This document shows positions 35,311 to 44,666 of a DNA stretch of 64,000 nt, piece by piece. A program made the position numbers and the translations under genes. The stretch lies in the NCBI GenBank assembly GCA_016705125.1, contig JADIYW010000011.1:1-64000 (forward strand), in the 5' to 3' direction. The DNA is from Bacteroidota bacterium. Its GTDB lineage: Bacteria; Bacteroidota; Bacteroidia; Chitinophagales; JADIYW01. The notes beneath the pieces are model-generated. The model was not told the origin of the DNA. It made no database searches and saw only the letters and a program-made list of their open reading frames with translations. Every line of letters starts with the position of its first letter. The stretch's first letter is position 1.

Positions 35311-35826
35311 ATGAAAAATTCAAAATTTCCAACTGATTCTTTAAATATCCATACAGAATTAATTATGCCAGGACATACTAATCCGTTGGGAAATTTGATG
35401 GGTGGCAATTTGTTGAGTTGGATGGATGTGGCATGCGGAATAAGCGCACTTAAACATTCAGGTCATATATCAGTTACAGCATCCGTGGATAATGTTTCTT
35501 TCAAATTGCCAATTAGGGTAGGAGATGTGGTAATCATTAAATCGCATGTAACAAGAGCATTTTCCACATCCATGGAAGTATTGTGCGAAGTGCATATTCA
35601 AAACATTGAGGATAATACAGAAACGCTTTCTCATCAAGCATTTATGACTTTTGTAGCCTTAAACAAATTTGGTGTAAAAGTAGAGGTGCCACAAATAGAA
35701 ACTCAAAATGAAGTGGAACAAAAACTATATGATGGCGCTTTGAGAAGGAGGGAATTAAGGTTAGTTTTAGCTGGGAAATTAGATCCAAAAGAAGCAAAAA
35801 ATTTAAAAAAGATCTTTCTTACTTAA
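35311..35826 (+). CDS. Acyl-CoA thioesterase (hotdog fold, YciA-like)
   Basis: 171 residues. A single hotdog domain is evident, with IMPGHTNPLGNLMGGNLLSWMD and the acidic catalytic pattern of the YciA/BACH group (GGNLLSWMDVACGISA). The strand VDNVSFKLPIRVGDVVII follows. Such enzymes cleave acyl-CoA to free acid. The C-terminal RRELRLVLAGK tail is a helix of unknown role. It is divergent from the adhesin and followed by a duplicated non-coding repeat. Confidence 0.88.
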   Translation: MKNSKFPTDSLNIHTELIMPGHTNPLGNLMGGNLLSWMDVACGISALKHSGHISVTASVDNVSFKLPIRVGDVVIIKSHVTRAFSTSMEVLCEVHIQNIEDNTETLSHQAFMTFVALNKFGVKVEVPQIETQNEVEQKLYDGALRRRELRLVLAGKLDPKEAKNLKKIFLT

Positions 35827-35848
35827 AACGATTATGAAATCCTTGCGA

Positions 35849-36018
35849 CCTTTGTTTTTATAACTTTGAGTTCTTTGCGGTTAAATCTTCTTGCCATTCT
35901 TTGCGGTTAAACCTAATACCAAACTCTGAAATGCTGCAACCTTTGTTTTTATAACTTTGAGTTCTTTGCGGTTAAATCTTCTTGCCATTCTTTGCGGTTA
36001 AACCTAATACCAAACTCT
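35849..36018. repeat. Two tandem copies of a 91-nt unit (79 nt identical)
   Basis: Positions 35849-35927 and 35940-36018 are identical over 79 nt, with an offset of 91. Each copy contains CTTTGCGGTTAAA twice, a motif I recall from many Bacteroidetes intergenic regions. The second copy runs through the last codons of the methyltransferase gene (stop at 36004-36006), so copy 1 is a duplicate of that gene end plus flank. The thioesterase stop at 35826 lies just to the left. Confidence 0.85.
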
Positions 36019-36801
36019 AAAATGTTCTTTTTCCAAATTTTCTTTTCTTAAAAAAACCAATCCCATTTCAAAAATATCTATGGTGATTTTTACGCTTGGA
36101 TGATTTTTTACAAATGCCCAAGCCTCCTCCATTTCTTCCGACCAATATATGTCATCAAATACCAAAACGGTTTCATTTGTACAAAAAGGCAATATTTTTT
36201 CAAAATAATTTACAGTAGGAATCAAACGATGATTGCCATCAAAGAAAACCATGTCAACCGTTTTCATTTCATTTAAAACACCATCTAAAACGTCATCAAA
36301 ATTACCTTCAATTTGTTTGATATTGTTTAATTCTAAAGCTTTGAAATTTTCCCCTGCTTTTTTTGAAATTTCGGGACAGCCTTCAATTGTATAAATAATG
36401 CCATCATTTGCTGCTTTTGATAAATATGCAGTTGTAATTCCTAATGAAGTGCCTAATTCTAATATTTTCCTACTTTGGAAATACCTTACTATTCTAAATT
36501 GTAATTGACTATATTTGGCCGATTTAGTGCTTGTTTTTAAAATATCTTTTACAACCCTTTTGTCTGTTTCAAGTGTTTTAGAGCCAGCCCCCAAATCATT
36601 GACTTTAATTATTGAATGGTCTTTTTCGAGCGTTCTTCTTAATTTTTCAATGCCTTTATATTCGGGAAATTTGAAATCATTTTCTAGTACTTGTGTGTCA
36701 AATTTGAATACAAATGGAGAATGGATTTTGAATTTTGTTTTGGATTCCCATAAATACAGCACCCACGAAAGGGCTTTTTCTAAACTATCAATATTCCACA
36801 T
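36004..36801 (-). CDS. Class I SAM-dependent methyltransferase
   Basis: About 265 residues from ATG 36801; an upstream ATG at 36852 is less likely. The N-terminal half starts WNIDSLEKALSWVLYLWESKTKFKIHSPFVF, a pattern I recall from Bacteroidetes O-methyltransferase-like proteins. The SAM-binding motif I is KILELGTSLGITTAYL, then IYTIEGCPEI, VDMVFFDGNH and VLVFDDIYWS. It probably methylates an unidentified small molecule. The gene end overlaps copy 2 of a 91-nt repeat. Confidence 0.8.
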   Translation of the reverse strand: MWNIDSLEKALSWVLYLWESKTKFKIHSPFVFKFDTQVLENDFKFPEYKGIEKLRRTLEKDHSIIKVNDLGAGSKTLETDKRVVKDILKTSTKSAKYSQLQFRIVRYFQSRKILELGTSLGITTAYLSKAANDGIIYTIEGCPEISKKAGENFKALELNNIKQIEGNFDDVLDGVLNEMKTVDMVFFDGNHRLIPTVNYFEKILPFCTNETVLVFDDIYWSEEMEEAWAFVKNHPSVKITIDIFEMGLVFLRKENLEKEHFRVWY

Positions 36802-36876
36802 AAGGCAAAAATAACAAAAAAACTTAGCAATTTCATTGAAAAATAAGTTCAATAATAAAATTACTAAGCATTAATT

Positions 36877-37281
36877 TTAATCAACAATTCTATTAATTTT
36901 GAAATCGACTAACTGTTCGGGTGTTTTACCAGTATAGTTTGGATTTATTTTCTCGCCATAATAAGTAGTAAATACCAATCCCTTAAGACCTACATCTAAT
37001 TGCCTAAAGGTAACACCAATAAATCCATTTGAAGGATTGGATTGGGAAGTAGCCATTTTACCAATTAGCCATTTTAATATAAATGTGGGCATAAATGATA
37101 AAATGGTAAGCAATAAATTAAGTGAATCTATATCCTCTTTAGGTGCATTTACAACCAATTCATCTAAATATTGTAAACCTGCAACATCAGAATATTTTGG
37201 AAATTCTCCCGAAGCTGGTAAAATAAGGTCGCCCATTCTAGACAATCCTTTCTTTGCTGCATTTGAAAAATGATTTGCCAT
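36877..37281 (-). CDS. Small protein downstream of GMC oxidoreductase (possible small subunit)
   Basis: 134 residues, starting 1 nt after the GMC oxidoreductase stop. The segment MGDLILPASGEFPKYSDVAGLQYLDELV resembles the gluconate 2-dehydrogenase subunit 3 type, whose members accompany GMC or FAD dehydrogenases as small or anchor subunits. A hydrophobic segment (LLLTILSFMPTFILKWLIG) could associate with the membrane. The match is partial, so the subunit role is an inference from position. Confidence 0.5.
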   Translation of the reverse strand: MANHFSNAAKKGLSRMGDLILPASGEFPKYSDVAGLQYLDELVVNAPKEDIDSLNLLLTILSFMPTFILKWLIGKMATSQSNPSNGFIGVTFRQLDVGLKGLVFTTYYGEKINPNYTGKTPEQLVDFKINRIVD

Positions 37282-37282
37282 T

Positions 37283-38659
37283 TTATTTAATTAATTGTTG
37301 TGCTAAACGATGCCCTAGTGATTTAATCGTAAGTCCTGGATTAATACCAGGTGCATTTGGATAAATACTACTATCTGCAATATATAAATTAGACTCACCA
37401 TGAACTTGAAAATCAGGATTAACTACTGATTTATTTGGGTCGATTCCCATTACACAACCTCCCATTAGGTGCAATCCAAAATACAAACTAGATTCAAATA
37501 CTTCTTCTGCACCAGAAGTAGAAAGTATATTTTTTATTACCTCCAATCCTTTACTTTTTTTCAACATATCGGAGTCGGTAAATCTTTTTGTTACGATTAA
37601 TTTACCCTTATTGTCAATTTGAATTGTGCCATTGTTTTCGTCCCTTATTGCTACTTCAATGCATTGCATGTGGCGATATCTTTTCATGTATTGTTGGTGT
37701 TTTGCTCCATAAATGGTATATAACATTGCAATTGAAATGGGTGGAGCAAATACATTTTCGAGTTTGAAACCTTGTTTTCTAAAATTAGGATCTTTAGATG
37801 CCACACTTTGAAACATAAGTTTGTGTGCATCTACTTTTTCTTTTTGCAATCCAAACCACATAAATTGAGGATGTGATGCAAAATTATTTCCTAAAGCGGG
37901 CAATTTTGATTTGTATCCTGATTGTAGCATCATTTTGGTAGAACCAAATGAACCACCACATAAAATTACTTTTTTTCCTTGAAAAGAAATAGGTTTTCCA
38001 TTGTTAATTCCTTTAATGGTAACACTGTCTTTATTCGATTCTATTTGTCCAATTTCAACTTCAGTTTGAATTTCTAAACCCAATTTTTCTCCTTTCTGAA
38101 TAAAAGCAACTAAAGAACTTTGTTTGGAATCTCTATGGCAACCACCCAAACAAGCCAAGCAGTCATTTCCTTTGTCGGCACCACAATCACCTTGACCACG
38201 CCTTAATGCGCCCCATTTATAATCTAACTTGTCGCATGCATCTACAAATAAACGGGCATTTCCATTTCTTTCGCTTTCAACAAAAGTGTGTAAAAGCATA
38301 TCACTTTCAACTGCATCATAATGAGGAGCCATGTCCTGATTGTTGAACCAATCCACGCCCGATTCACTCTTCCAATCATTAAAAGCGATATCATCAAATC
38401 GATCCATCAAACATTGATAAACAATAGACGAGCCACCCACCATTTTAGTCCTCAAAAATCCCATTCGAGCATCTTTGTCAAATTCGATACCGCCGCCCCA
38501 ATACAATTGAGCAGATGTGTCGGCTTCGGATTTGGGAAAAGTATCTTTTCGATACATTTTACCGGCTTCTATTAACAATACTTTAGCGCCGCCTTTGGTT
38601 AAATAATACGCCAAAGAACCACCACCAGAACCAGAACCTACAACTATGAAATCATGCAT
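37283..38659 (-). CDS. GMC family FAD oxidoreductase
   Basis: 458 residues. The FAD-binding VVGSGSGGGSLAYYLTKGG is at the N-terminus, then GGSSIVYQCLMDR. A cysteine cluster CGADKGNDCLACLGGCHRD is like those in bacterial GMC enzymes that act on sterol or long-chain alcohols. The C-terminal GMC block is HLMGGCVMG, then YIADSSIYPNAPGINPGLTI. It oxidises an alcohol group. It is followed by a small subunit-like gene and preceded by an aldehyde dehydrogenase, which suggests alcohol to aldehyde to acid chemistry in one operon. Confidence 0.88.
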   Translation of the reverse strand: MHDFIVVGSGSGGGSLAYYLTKGGAKVLLIEAGKMYRKDTFPKSEADTSAQLYWGGGIEFDKDARMGFLRTKMVGGSSIVYQCLMDRFDDIAFNDWKSESGVDWFNNQDMAPHYDAVESDMLLHTFVESERNGNARLFVDACDKLDYKWGALRRGQGDCGADKGNDCLACLGGCHRDSKQSSLVAFIQKGEKLGLEIQTEVEIGQIESNKDSVTIKGINNGKPISFQGKKVILCGGSFGSTKMMLQSGYKSKLPALGNNFASHPQFMWFGLQKEKVDAHKLMFQSVASKDPNFRKQGFKLENVFAPPISIAMLYTIYGAKHQQYMKRYRHMQCIEVAIRDENNGTIQIDNKGKLIVTKRFTDSDMLKKSKGLEVIKNILSTSGAEEVFESSLYFGLHLMGGCVMGIDPNKSVVNPDFQVHGESNLYIADSSIYPNAPGINPGLTIKSLGHRLAQQLIK

Positions 38660-38674
38660 ATTAATTCCTTTAAA

Positions 38675-40249
38675 CTAACGAATTTGTTCTTTTTTTCCAA
38701 CATTATCAATTTTAAGCCCATTAATTGCAAATTTTATCCATTTTTTGCTTTTTCCAAAATAGCTATCCATTAAATTACTTAGTAAAATATATTTCGATTT
38801 TTTATACGGATACCAATGTGGATCAACCATTGATGATTGTTTGTCATATAAAACAGACTTCAAATTGCAAAAAGTTAAAATGCCATCATCCCCTTTAAAG
38901 CGACCAATCCCACTATCTTTTGTGCCTCCAAAAGGAAGGTAAGGGTTTGCTTCATTCAACATGTGATTGTTTATACAAACATTACCACAAACAATTTTTC
39001 TCGCTACTCTTTCAGCTCTTGCCATGTCTTTACTCCATACCGAAGCACTTAATCCATATGGAGAATCATTAGCGAGTTTAATTGCTTCTTCTTCCGTTTT
39101 AAATTTCATAATGGCCAATGTTGGTCCGAAAGTTTCCTCTGAAGCAATTTTCATATGGTGATTGCAATCCACCAAAATAGTTGGTTTAATATGATGTGAA
39201 CCTTTTTCCTGAATTCCACCACAAATAACTTTAGCCCCTTTTGCAATTGCATCTTGAATATGGTCTTCAATAATGGCTACCTGAAAGGGAGAGGTTATGC
39301 TTCCCACATCACAATCTTCAGGGTCCTTTGTGTTTCGGCTTGTACTTGATGTAACTAATTTTGTTGTTTTATCAACCAATTCTTTGATGAATTTGTCGTA
39401 AATATTTTCATGCAAATAAAGTCTTTCTATTCCTGTGCAATTTTGACCTGCATTGGTAAATGCTCCCCACATTATTCCATTTACAGTTCTATCAAAGTTG
39501 ATATCGTCAAAAACAATTGCTGGGTCTTTTCCACCCAATTCCAAATCAATCGGAATTAATTTAGGTCCGCAAATTTCCATTAATTTTTTACCGGTTCTTA
39601 CACTGCCAGTAAAATGTATTTTGTTGGGTTTTTGTTCTATTAATTTTGCACCTGTTTCTTTTCCACCAATAATAATTTGAACTGCATTTTTCATAAAACC
39701 GCTATGTTCAAAAAAGTGATTCCAAAGTGGCTGAAGGGGAGTTACCTCTGATGGTTTTACCACAACAGCATTTCCCGCCAAAAATGCTAAAATACTTGGT
39801 ACAATAACTTGGTAAAAAGGAAAATTCCAAGGTGTAATTACCAAAATTGTCCCTAAAGGTTCCATCCATTGTTGACATTTTTTTCCCATTAAAAAGATGG
39901 GCACTTCAATGTTTTTGTCTTTTAAAAGTTTAGGTGCTTTCTTTTTGTAAACATCTATTACATCACAAACTTCAAAAACTTCAGCTGCAAACCCATCTGT
40001 TCTTGATTTCCCAGTTTCGGCAATTATACAATCTAGAATAAAGTCTTGATGATCAATAACATATTTGTTTATTTTGTCAATTTCAGCAATTCTTTCTTTT
40101 AAAGATAATGCCTTAATTTTGACTTCCATTTGTCGTGCAATCTCAAATATATTTTCTGCTTCTTTTTCTGAAATTTCTCCAATATTATAAAGTATTTCTC
40201 CATTTATTGGATTCTTAACTGCAATAGAATTTAAATTTTCCAAAATCAA
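38675..40249 (-). CDS. Aldehyde dehydrogenase (ALDH superfamily)
   Basis: 524 residues, with extra basic C-terminal residues. Rossmann motif FTGSVRTGKKLM, catalytic glutamate in DLELGGKDPAIV, catalytic cysteine in GAFTNAGQNCTGIERLYL, and cofactor phenylalanine region in EETFGPTLAIM. It oxidises an aldehyde with NAD(P)+. It lies 15 nt upstream of the GMC oxidoreductase on the same strand, so the two probably act in sequence. Subfamily and substrate cannot be fixed. Confidence 0.92.
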   Translation of the reverse strand: MILENLNSIAVKNPINGEILYNIGEISEKEAENIFEIARQMEVKIKALSLKERIAEIDKINKYVIDHQDFILDCIIAETGKSRTDGFAAEVFEVCDVIDVYKKKAPKLLKDKNIEVPIFLMGKKCQQWMEPLGTILVITPWNFPFYQVIVPSILAFLAGNAVVVKPSEVTPLQPLWNHFFEHSGFMKNAVQIIIGGKETGAKLIEQKPNKIHFTGSVRTGKKLMEICGPKLIPIDLELGGKDPAIVFDDINFDRTVNGIMWGAFTNAGQNCTGIERLYLHENIYDKFIKELVDKTTKLVTSSTSRNTKDPEDCDVGSITSPFQVAIIEDHIQDAIAKGAKVICGGIQEKGSHHIKPTILVDCNHHMKIASEETFGPTLAIMKFKTEEEAIKLANDSPYGLSASVWSKDMARAERVARKIVCGNVCINNHMLNEANPYLPFGGTKDSGIGRFKGDDGILTFCNLKSVLYDKQSSMVDPHWYPYKKSKYILLSNLMDSYFGKSKKWIKFAINGLKIDNVGKKEQIR

Positions 40250-40304
40250 TAATTTTTTTTCAAAAATACCAAATTATAGTGATAAAATTAATCTTTATTA
40301 AAAA

Positions 40305-41495
40305 TTAAACGAAACATTTTCCTTCTCCTCTAAATGTGGTGGTTGTTTCTACTATTTTTCCATCAGAAACGATATGTAACGTGTTAAATCGCTCACATAA
40401 TTCACCAGCCTTAGCATGTCTAAATAGAATGGTGTCTCCTATGGATAATTTTTCTTTTCCATTATAGGTAATTGGAGTTTGTACTTCTCCACAACCCTCA
40501 TTTTGGATTAACGAGAAACCTTTTGGAAGAAAAGGCGTAGGTTGTTTTGATAAACCGATGCCTCCAGAAGCAATATAACCTCCGCCCATTACGGTAAACA
40601 TGTTCTTTTTGGGCTTTCTAATAATTTCACAGGCAAATCCAACGGCTGGCTGGTGTTTGAAATTTTCGTAATAATCAAAAAGGCTGGGAGAATAAAAACC
40701 AGAACCAACAGTAACTTCTGTAATATAATTTTCAGCTAAAGTGGATTCAATACTACCCGTACCTCCTCCATTTATCAGCGGAAGTGCAAATCCTTTTTTT
40801 CTCGCATATTCTATGCATTCTTTTCTTCTTTTAGCCAACTCAATTATGGAAAGATTTCGCATTACTTTGACGGCATAATTTTTGAAACCCATATAAGGAT
40901 CATTAGTGCCAATGCCTGCAATTTGTGCTTCATAACCCATTAAACCCTCTAGGTGCAGATTGGGGTAATTTTTCAATTGGTCTATTAAATATTTAAATTT
41001 ATTTATGTTATTGATAGGAGAGCGGTAAACGCCGAAATGAATGCCTGGAAAATCGGAGGACATATCAATATCAATACAGATTGGCTGAATGATTTTTTGT
41101 TTTTTTGCAATGGATTGAATAATTTCTAAATGTTCGATATCATCTACCATTGGAATTATTCTTTTACCTTTTTTTGTAGCCTTACAAAAAGCATCTAATG
41201 CGTTTTTGTTTACTGTTGGATAACCCATCAATAAATCGTCAAAACCATTTTCAAGCAACCAAATAGCCTCATTTGGCATGAAGGTCATAATGCCTTTAAA
41301 AATTGGATTACTTTCTAAAATATGTTTTAATACATATCTGCACCTTATTGATTTTGATGCGATTCTAATAGTGCCATGATTTGCCCTTTTGGTAATTTCT
41401 TTTATATTATTATTTAAAAGATCTAAGTCGAGGAAAGCAAGCGGTAGTTCAAGTCCTTTGAATAATTGATTATAATATTGATACGATTTTTCCAT
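40305..41495 (-). CDS. Alanine racemase-fold PLP enzyme (DSD1/D-threonine aldolase-like)
   Basis: 396 residues. The opening LELPLAFLDLDLLNNNIKEI and the PLP lysine in IRIASKSIRCRYVL match fold-type III PLP proteins. The barrel shows GGGTGSIEST and the DSD1-like C-terminal domain has FRHAKAGELCERFN, the probable metal site (H and C). Homologues are called amino acid deaminase/aldolase. It may form or cleave a beta-hydroxy-D-amino acid. It follows a terminator whose T-run ends at its own ATG, so its expression is puzzling. It precedes the ALDH gene by 55 nt on the same strand. Confidence 0.75.
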   Translation of the reverse strand: MEKSYQYYNQLFKGLELPLAFLDLDLLNNNIKEITKRANHGTIRIASKSIRCRYVLKHILESNPIFKGIMTFMPNEAIWLLENGFDDLLMGYPTVNKNALDAFCKATKKGKRIIPMVDDIEHLEIIQSIAKKQKIIQPICIDIDMSSDFPGIHFGVYRSPINNINKFKYLIDQLKNYPNLHLEGLMGYEAQIAGIGTNDPYMGFKNYAVKVMRNLSIIELAKRRKECIEYARKKGFALPLINGGGTGSIESTLAENYITEVTVGSGFYSPSLFDYYENFKHQPAVGFACEIIRKPKKNMFTVMGGGYIASGGIGLSKQPTPFLPKGFSLIQNEGCGEVQTPITYNGKEKLSIGDTILFRHAKAGELCERFNTLHIVSDGKIVETTTTFRGEGKCFV

Positions 41496-41529
41496 AAAAA
41501 AAAGCGTAGGTTTTTAATTCCTACGCTTT
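41496..41529 (-). terminator. Intrinsic terminator between the TonB receptor and the alanine racemase-like gene
   Basis: On the minus strand a perfect 10-bp stem AAAGCGTAGG / CCTACGCTTT (41529-41520 and 41510-41501) with a 9-nt loop is followed by a T-run that ends at 41496. The ATG of the next gene begins at the adjacent base, 41495. The hairpin therefore covers the space where a ribosome-binding site would be. Confidence 0.9.
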
Positions 41530-41554
41530 CAAATATACAATTTTTTGTTTTTTA

Positions 41555-43909
41555 TTAGAATGTAAAATCTAATCTTACAGAATAATTAATTGGTGCCTCC
41601 ATCATTGCTGGGCGAATTGAATATAATTTATTTGTAAGGTTTTTAACTAAGAAGGATATTTTGCCATGGTCTTGAGAAAATCTCAAACCAACCCTTGCAT
41701 CCATTATCAAATCTCCTTTATGTTGTTTTTGTGGTTTTTTTGATTCATAATTATCTTTTAATTTTGAATCTCTCCAATCACTTAATCCATTAATTGCAAT
41801 AGCAAAAATATTGTCTACATTTTCCATGAAGCTGTAATATTGCATTGTTAACCCTAGGTCTAATCTTTTATAAGTAAAATCATAATTGCCGGTCATTGTA
41901 TGTCTGAATCTATATTTTAACACGTTATATTCAGTAACACTTCCATCTTGATTATCTCCTTCCCAATCTACAAATTTTGGAGAGATATACGTGTATCCAA
42001 TTAGGAATGTGTGATTTGTTTTGCCTACTTTACCTTCTCCTGCTATAGAAGTTTCTACGCCCATGATTCTGGTGTTTCCAACATTTTGAGATTGAAATCC
42101 GAAACCACCATCATCTGTAAGAAAAGGATTAAATTCCATCATGTTTTTATATTGTGTATAAAACCCTGCTATGTCAAAAAGGCAATTTACTTTTCCTAAT
42201 TTTAGACCTTGCTTTACACCAATTTCAGCACTATAGCCTGTTTCAGATATCAAATCTAAATTCGGTAGGATTGAAAATGCATCACTTAATTTTGTTTGAA
42301 TAAATTTTTCAGCAATTGTTGGGAATCTATATCCTTGACCAAATGATGCTCTTATATAAGTGTATTTTGTCGCTTGATAATTTGCTCCTAAACGAAATAC
42401 TGGTTTTGCTTCAAATTTGGTTTTGCTTATTTTGTTTCCCTCATACCTAAATCCACCTGATAAGTTTAATTTTTCAAACAGTGTTTGATCTAACTGAGCA
42501 AAAACTGCAAAGGTTTTGCCTGTAAGTGTTTCATCTCCATAAAGTTCTGCTCTTACGTTTGTATAAGTTCCCACAATACCTGTAGAAATAGAAGTTCCAG
42601 TTTTTTCAATTCTTTTTTGATATTGATATTCACCATAAGCGTAATCACTGAAGTTACCTTGGTTGTTGGTATTATCATTTGTTATTTTGTAGTATCTACC
42701 TAATAATTTGTGTGAATTCCCTTTGCTATCTGAATAATTCCAATACGGATCAACTAATATTCTATAGCTTTTGGTTACTGTTGGCAATCCTGTAATGTCG
42801 CCAGGTAAAAATTTATCCCTTCCTACAGCTCCTTTCCACAAGAAGAAAGTTCCACTTTCTCCCATTTGAAGGTTATAATTGATTCCGATACTATTTTTTT
42901 CATTAATTCGGAAACGATTTAACATATTAAATCGAATAAATTTATTAAAACCACCATATTTGAAATCTTGACTACTGATTCCCATAGAACCTAAAACCAT
43001 GTCATATTTTCCAAATTTTTGACGATGAGCTACTGAAAAACCTGCTTCGTAAGGTCTTTTATTTTCGTTTAAATCTATTTTTTGACCATTAATAACAAAA
43101 GAATCAGTTTCCCACCAAGCATTTTCAATTTCCTCTCCAGTTACCTCATCTTTTTCTTTTTTTGGTTGTCCAAATTGAGTGGTAAAGAATGAAATTTTTG
43201 TAACTGGTTTTGAAGTAGGATAAGCGGTTCTGATATTTATAATTCCGTTCATTGCAGCAGAACCATATAAAGCACTTGCAGCCCCTTTAATGATTTCTAT
43301 TTGTCCAATATTTTCTACTGGAATAGAACCCCAATTTGGAAATCCAGCATCTGATTGAACAATAGGCATTCCATCAGATAATAATAGTACCCTTGAACCA
43401 GCACCATACGAATATCCTGAGCCACCTCTTATATTTACTTGTCCATCGATAACGGTTACACCCGGACTTCGGCTAATGGCTGTACTTAAATTGTTTTGGT
43501 TTTGTTTTTCAATATTAACAGGTTTTATTACATCCATTGAAACGGTTTCTTGTCCCAATGGTTTTTCATATTTACTACCAGTTACCACTGTTTCATTTAA
43601 AAGTATATTAACTTCTTCTAATTCAAAATCAAGTGTTTTTGTTTCGTTAGCAGCAATAGTGATTTCTTGAGTTTTTAATCCAAATTCGTCGGCAAAAAAG
43701 GTAATCTTGTAAGTGCCAGCTTCTAATTCAAGTTCATATTTACCATCTACATCGGAAGTAGTGCCTATAGTACCATCATTGGTAGATATTACAGCTCCAA
43801 TTATTGGCTCCTTGGTTTCTGCGTTTATTACTACACCAACAAGCTTAGCATTTTGTCCAAAAATAGTAAAGGAAATAAGTAAAAATAAATTAGTAATAAA
43901 TAATTTCAT
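41555..43909 (-). CDS. TonB-dependent receptor
   Basis: 784 residues and intact. Signal peptide (LFLLISFTIFGQNAK), then a CarboxypepD_reg-like domain (GVVINAETKEPIIGAVIST). The plug carries VTVIDGQVNIRGGSGYSYGAGS and IEIIKGAASALYGSAAMNG. The barrel ends in a typical last strand (YSVRLDFTF). The substrate cannot be inferred. It has a well-matched promoter upstream and a strong terminator downstream, so it is a single-gene unit. Confidence 0.93.
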   Translation of the reverse strand: MKLFITNLFLLISFTIFGQNAKLVGVVINAETKEPIIGAVISTNDGTIGTTSDVDGKYELELEAGTYKITFFADEFGLKTQEITIAANETKTLDFELEEVNILLNETVVTGSKYEKPLGQETVSMDVIKPVNIEKQNQNNLSTAISRSPGVTVIDGQVNIRGGSGYSYGAGSRVLLLSDGMPIVQSDAGFPNWGSIPVENIGQIEIIKGAASALYGSAAMNGIINIRTAYPTSKPVTKISFFTTQFGQPKKEKDEVTGEEIENAWWETDSFVINGQKIDLNENKRPYEAGFSVAHRQKFGKYDMVLGSMGISSQDFKYGGFNKFIRFNMLNRFRINEKNSIGINYNLQMGESGTFFLWKGAVGRDKFLPGDITGLPTVTKSYRILVDPYWNYSDSKGNSHKLLGRYYKITNDNTNNQGNFSDYAYGEYQYQKRIEKTGTSISTGIVGTYTNVRAELYGDETLTGKTFAVFAQLDQTLFEKLNLSGGFRYEGNKISKTKFEAKPVFRLGANYQATKYTYIRASFGQGYRFPTIAEKFIQTKLSDAFSILPNLDLISETGYSAEIGVKQGLKLGKVNCLFDIAGFYTQYKNMMEFNPFLTDDGGFGFQSQNVGNTRIMGVETSIAGEGKVGKTNHTFLIGYTYISPKFVDWEGDNQDGSVTEYNVLKYRFRHTMTGNYDFTYKRLDLGLTMQYYSFMENVDNIFAIAINGLSDWRDSKLKDNYESKKPQKQHKGDLIMDARVGLRFSQDHGKISFLVKNLTNKLYSIRPAMMEAPINYSVRLDFTF

Positions 43910-43934
43910 GGTTTAGTTTTTTACAATGGTTTGC

Positions 43935-43964
43935 CAAATATAGATTTAATTTTATGTAATACAA
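43935..43964 (-). promoter_or_regulatory. Bacteroidetes-type promoter for the intact TonB receptor
   Basis: On the minus strand TTTTTG (its TTG at 43964-43962) is followed after 19 nt by TATATTTG (43942-43935). The spacing and both elements match the Bacteroidetes consensus, and the start codon follows 26 nt downstream. Confidence 0.65.
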
Positions 43965-44087
43965 AAATCTACTTTATATTTTTTTAATATTTAATTTTTG
44001 TTAATTTATTAATTAGGTGGCATTGAGATAACATAAATTCTTTTAGTAAGTAGACTTAAAGAGTTAGATAAAGGAATTGAATTTAAG

Positions 44088-44540
44088 TTATTTGTAAAAA
44101 GTACCAGTAATCTTTAAACCATTTAGCGTTTCAAAGCCTGAAAGGGTAGTGGTAGCATTTACATTTATAATTGTTGAAAATTTATTTCCATTTGCGATTG
44201 TTCCAGTTGCTGACCCAAGAGCAGATAAAATTGAATCACTTGTGCCTGGGATAGGCAAATCAACAAAACTAACATCTGGAATTGTTAATTTTTCTCCGTT
44301 GGTATTTCCCTCTAAATTTACATTTAGTAAGTGACTATAAACATTTACTTTATTGTCTGTTGTTGATCCACCTGCTGTAATATCAAAAGTATCGTCATAA
44401 TCAAATACCAATACTTTATGACTCCCTTTAAAAGTTCCATAAAAAGTGGATTCATCTTTTACAATTTCATCAGGTTTACAACTAAAAAATAGACCTCCCA
44501 ATAAAAGAATGGTATTGAATTTTAAAAAATATTTTTTCAT
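44088..44540 (-). CDS. Hypothetical beta-rich lipoprotein
   Basis: About 150 residues from ATG 44540, with lipobox GLFFSC (cysteine near residue 21) and KPDEIVKDE after it. The mature part is dominated by alternating strands (FYGTFKGSHKVLVF, then KVNVYSHLLNVNLEG) and resembles lipocalin-like or beta-sandwich lipoproteins of Bacteroidetes without a clear family. It is probably a surface or periplasmic lipoprotein. It and its neighbour at 44667 share the YGT/VGT(F/Y).G opening of the mature domain, so they may be paralogues. Confidence 0.6.
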   Translation of the reverse strand: MKKYFLKFNTILLLGGLFFSCKPDEIVKDESTFYGTFKGSHKVLVFDYDDTFDITAGGSTTDNKVNVYSHLLNVNLEGNTNGEKLTIPDVSFVDLPIPGTSDSILSALGSATGTIANGNKFSTIINVNATTTLSGFETLNGLKITGTFYK

Positions 44541-44613
44541 AGATTTAAAGATTTTTGTAGTGTGAATAAAAATTAAATTTTTTCGCAAGGATTTTCTAAT
44601 AAACAAAGTGATT

Positions 44614-44647
44614 TAAAAAAAAAGCCATACTATTGTGTATGGCTTTT
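44614..44647. terminator. Bidirectional terminator between two lipoprotein genes
   Basis: AAAGCCATAC (44621-44630) pairs with GTATGGCTTT (44636-44645) over a 5-nt loop, with A and T runs outside. On the minus strand it follows the stop of the upstream lipoprotein gene (44667). Confidence 0.85.
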
Positions 44648-44666
44648 TTTAAAATTTTTAAAAAGA

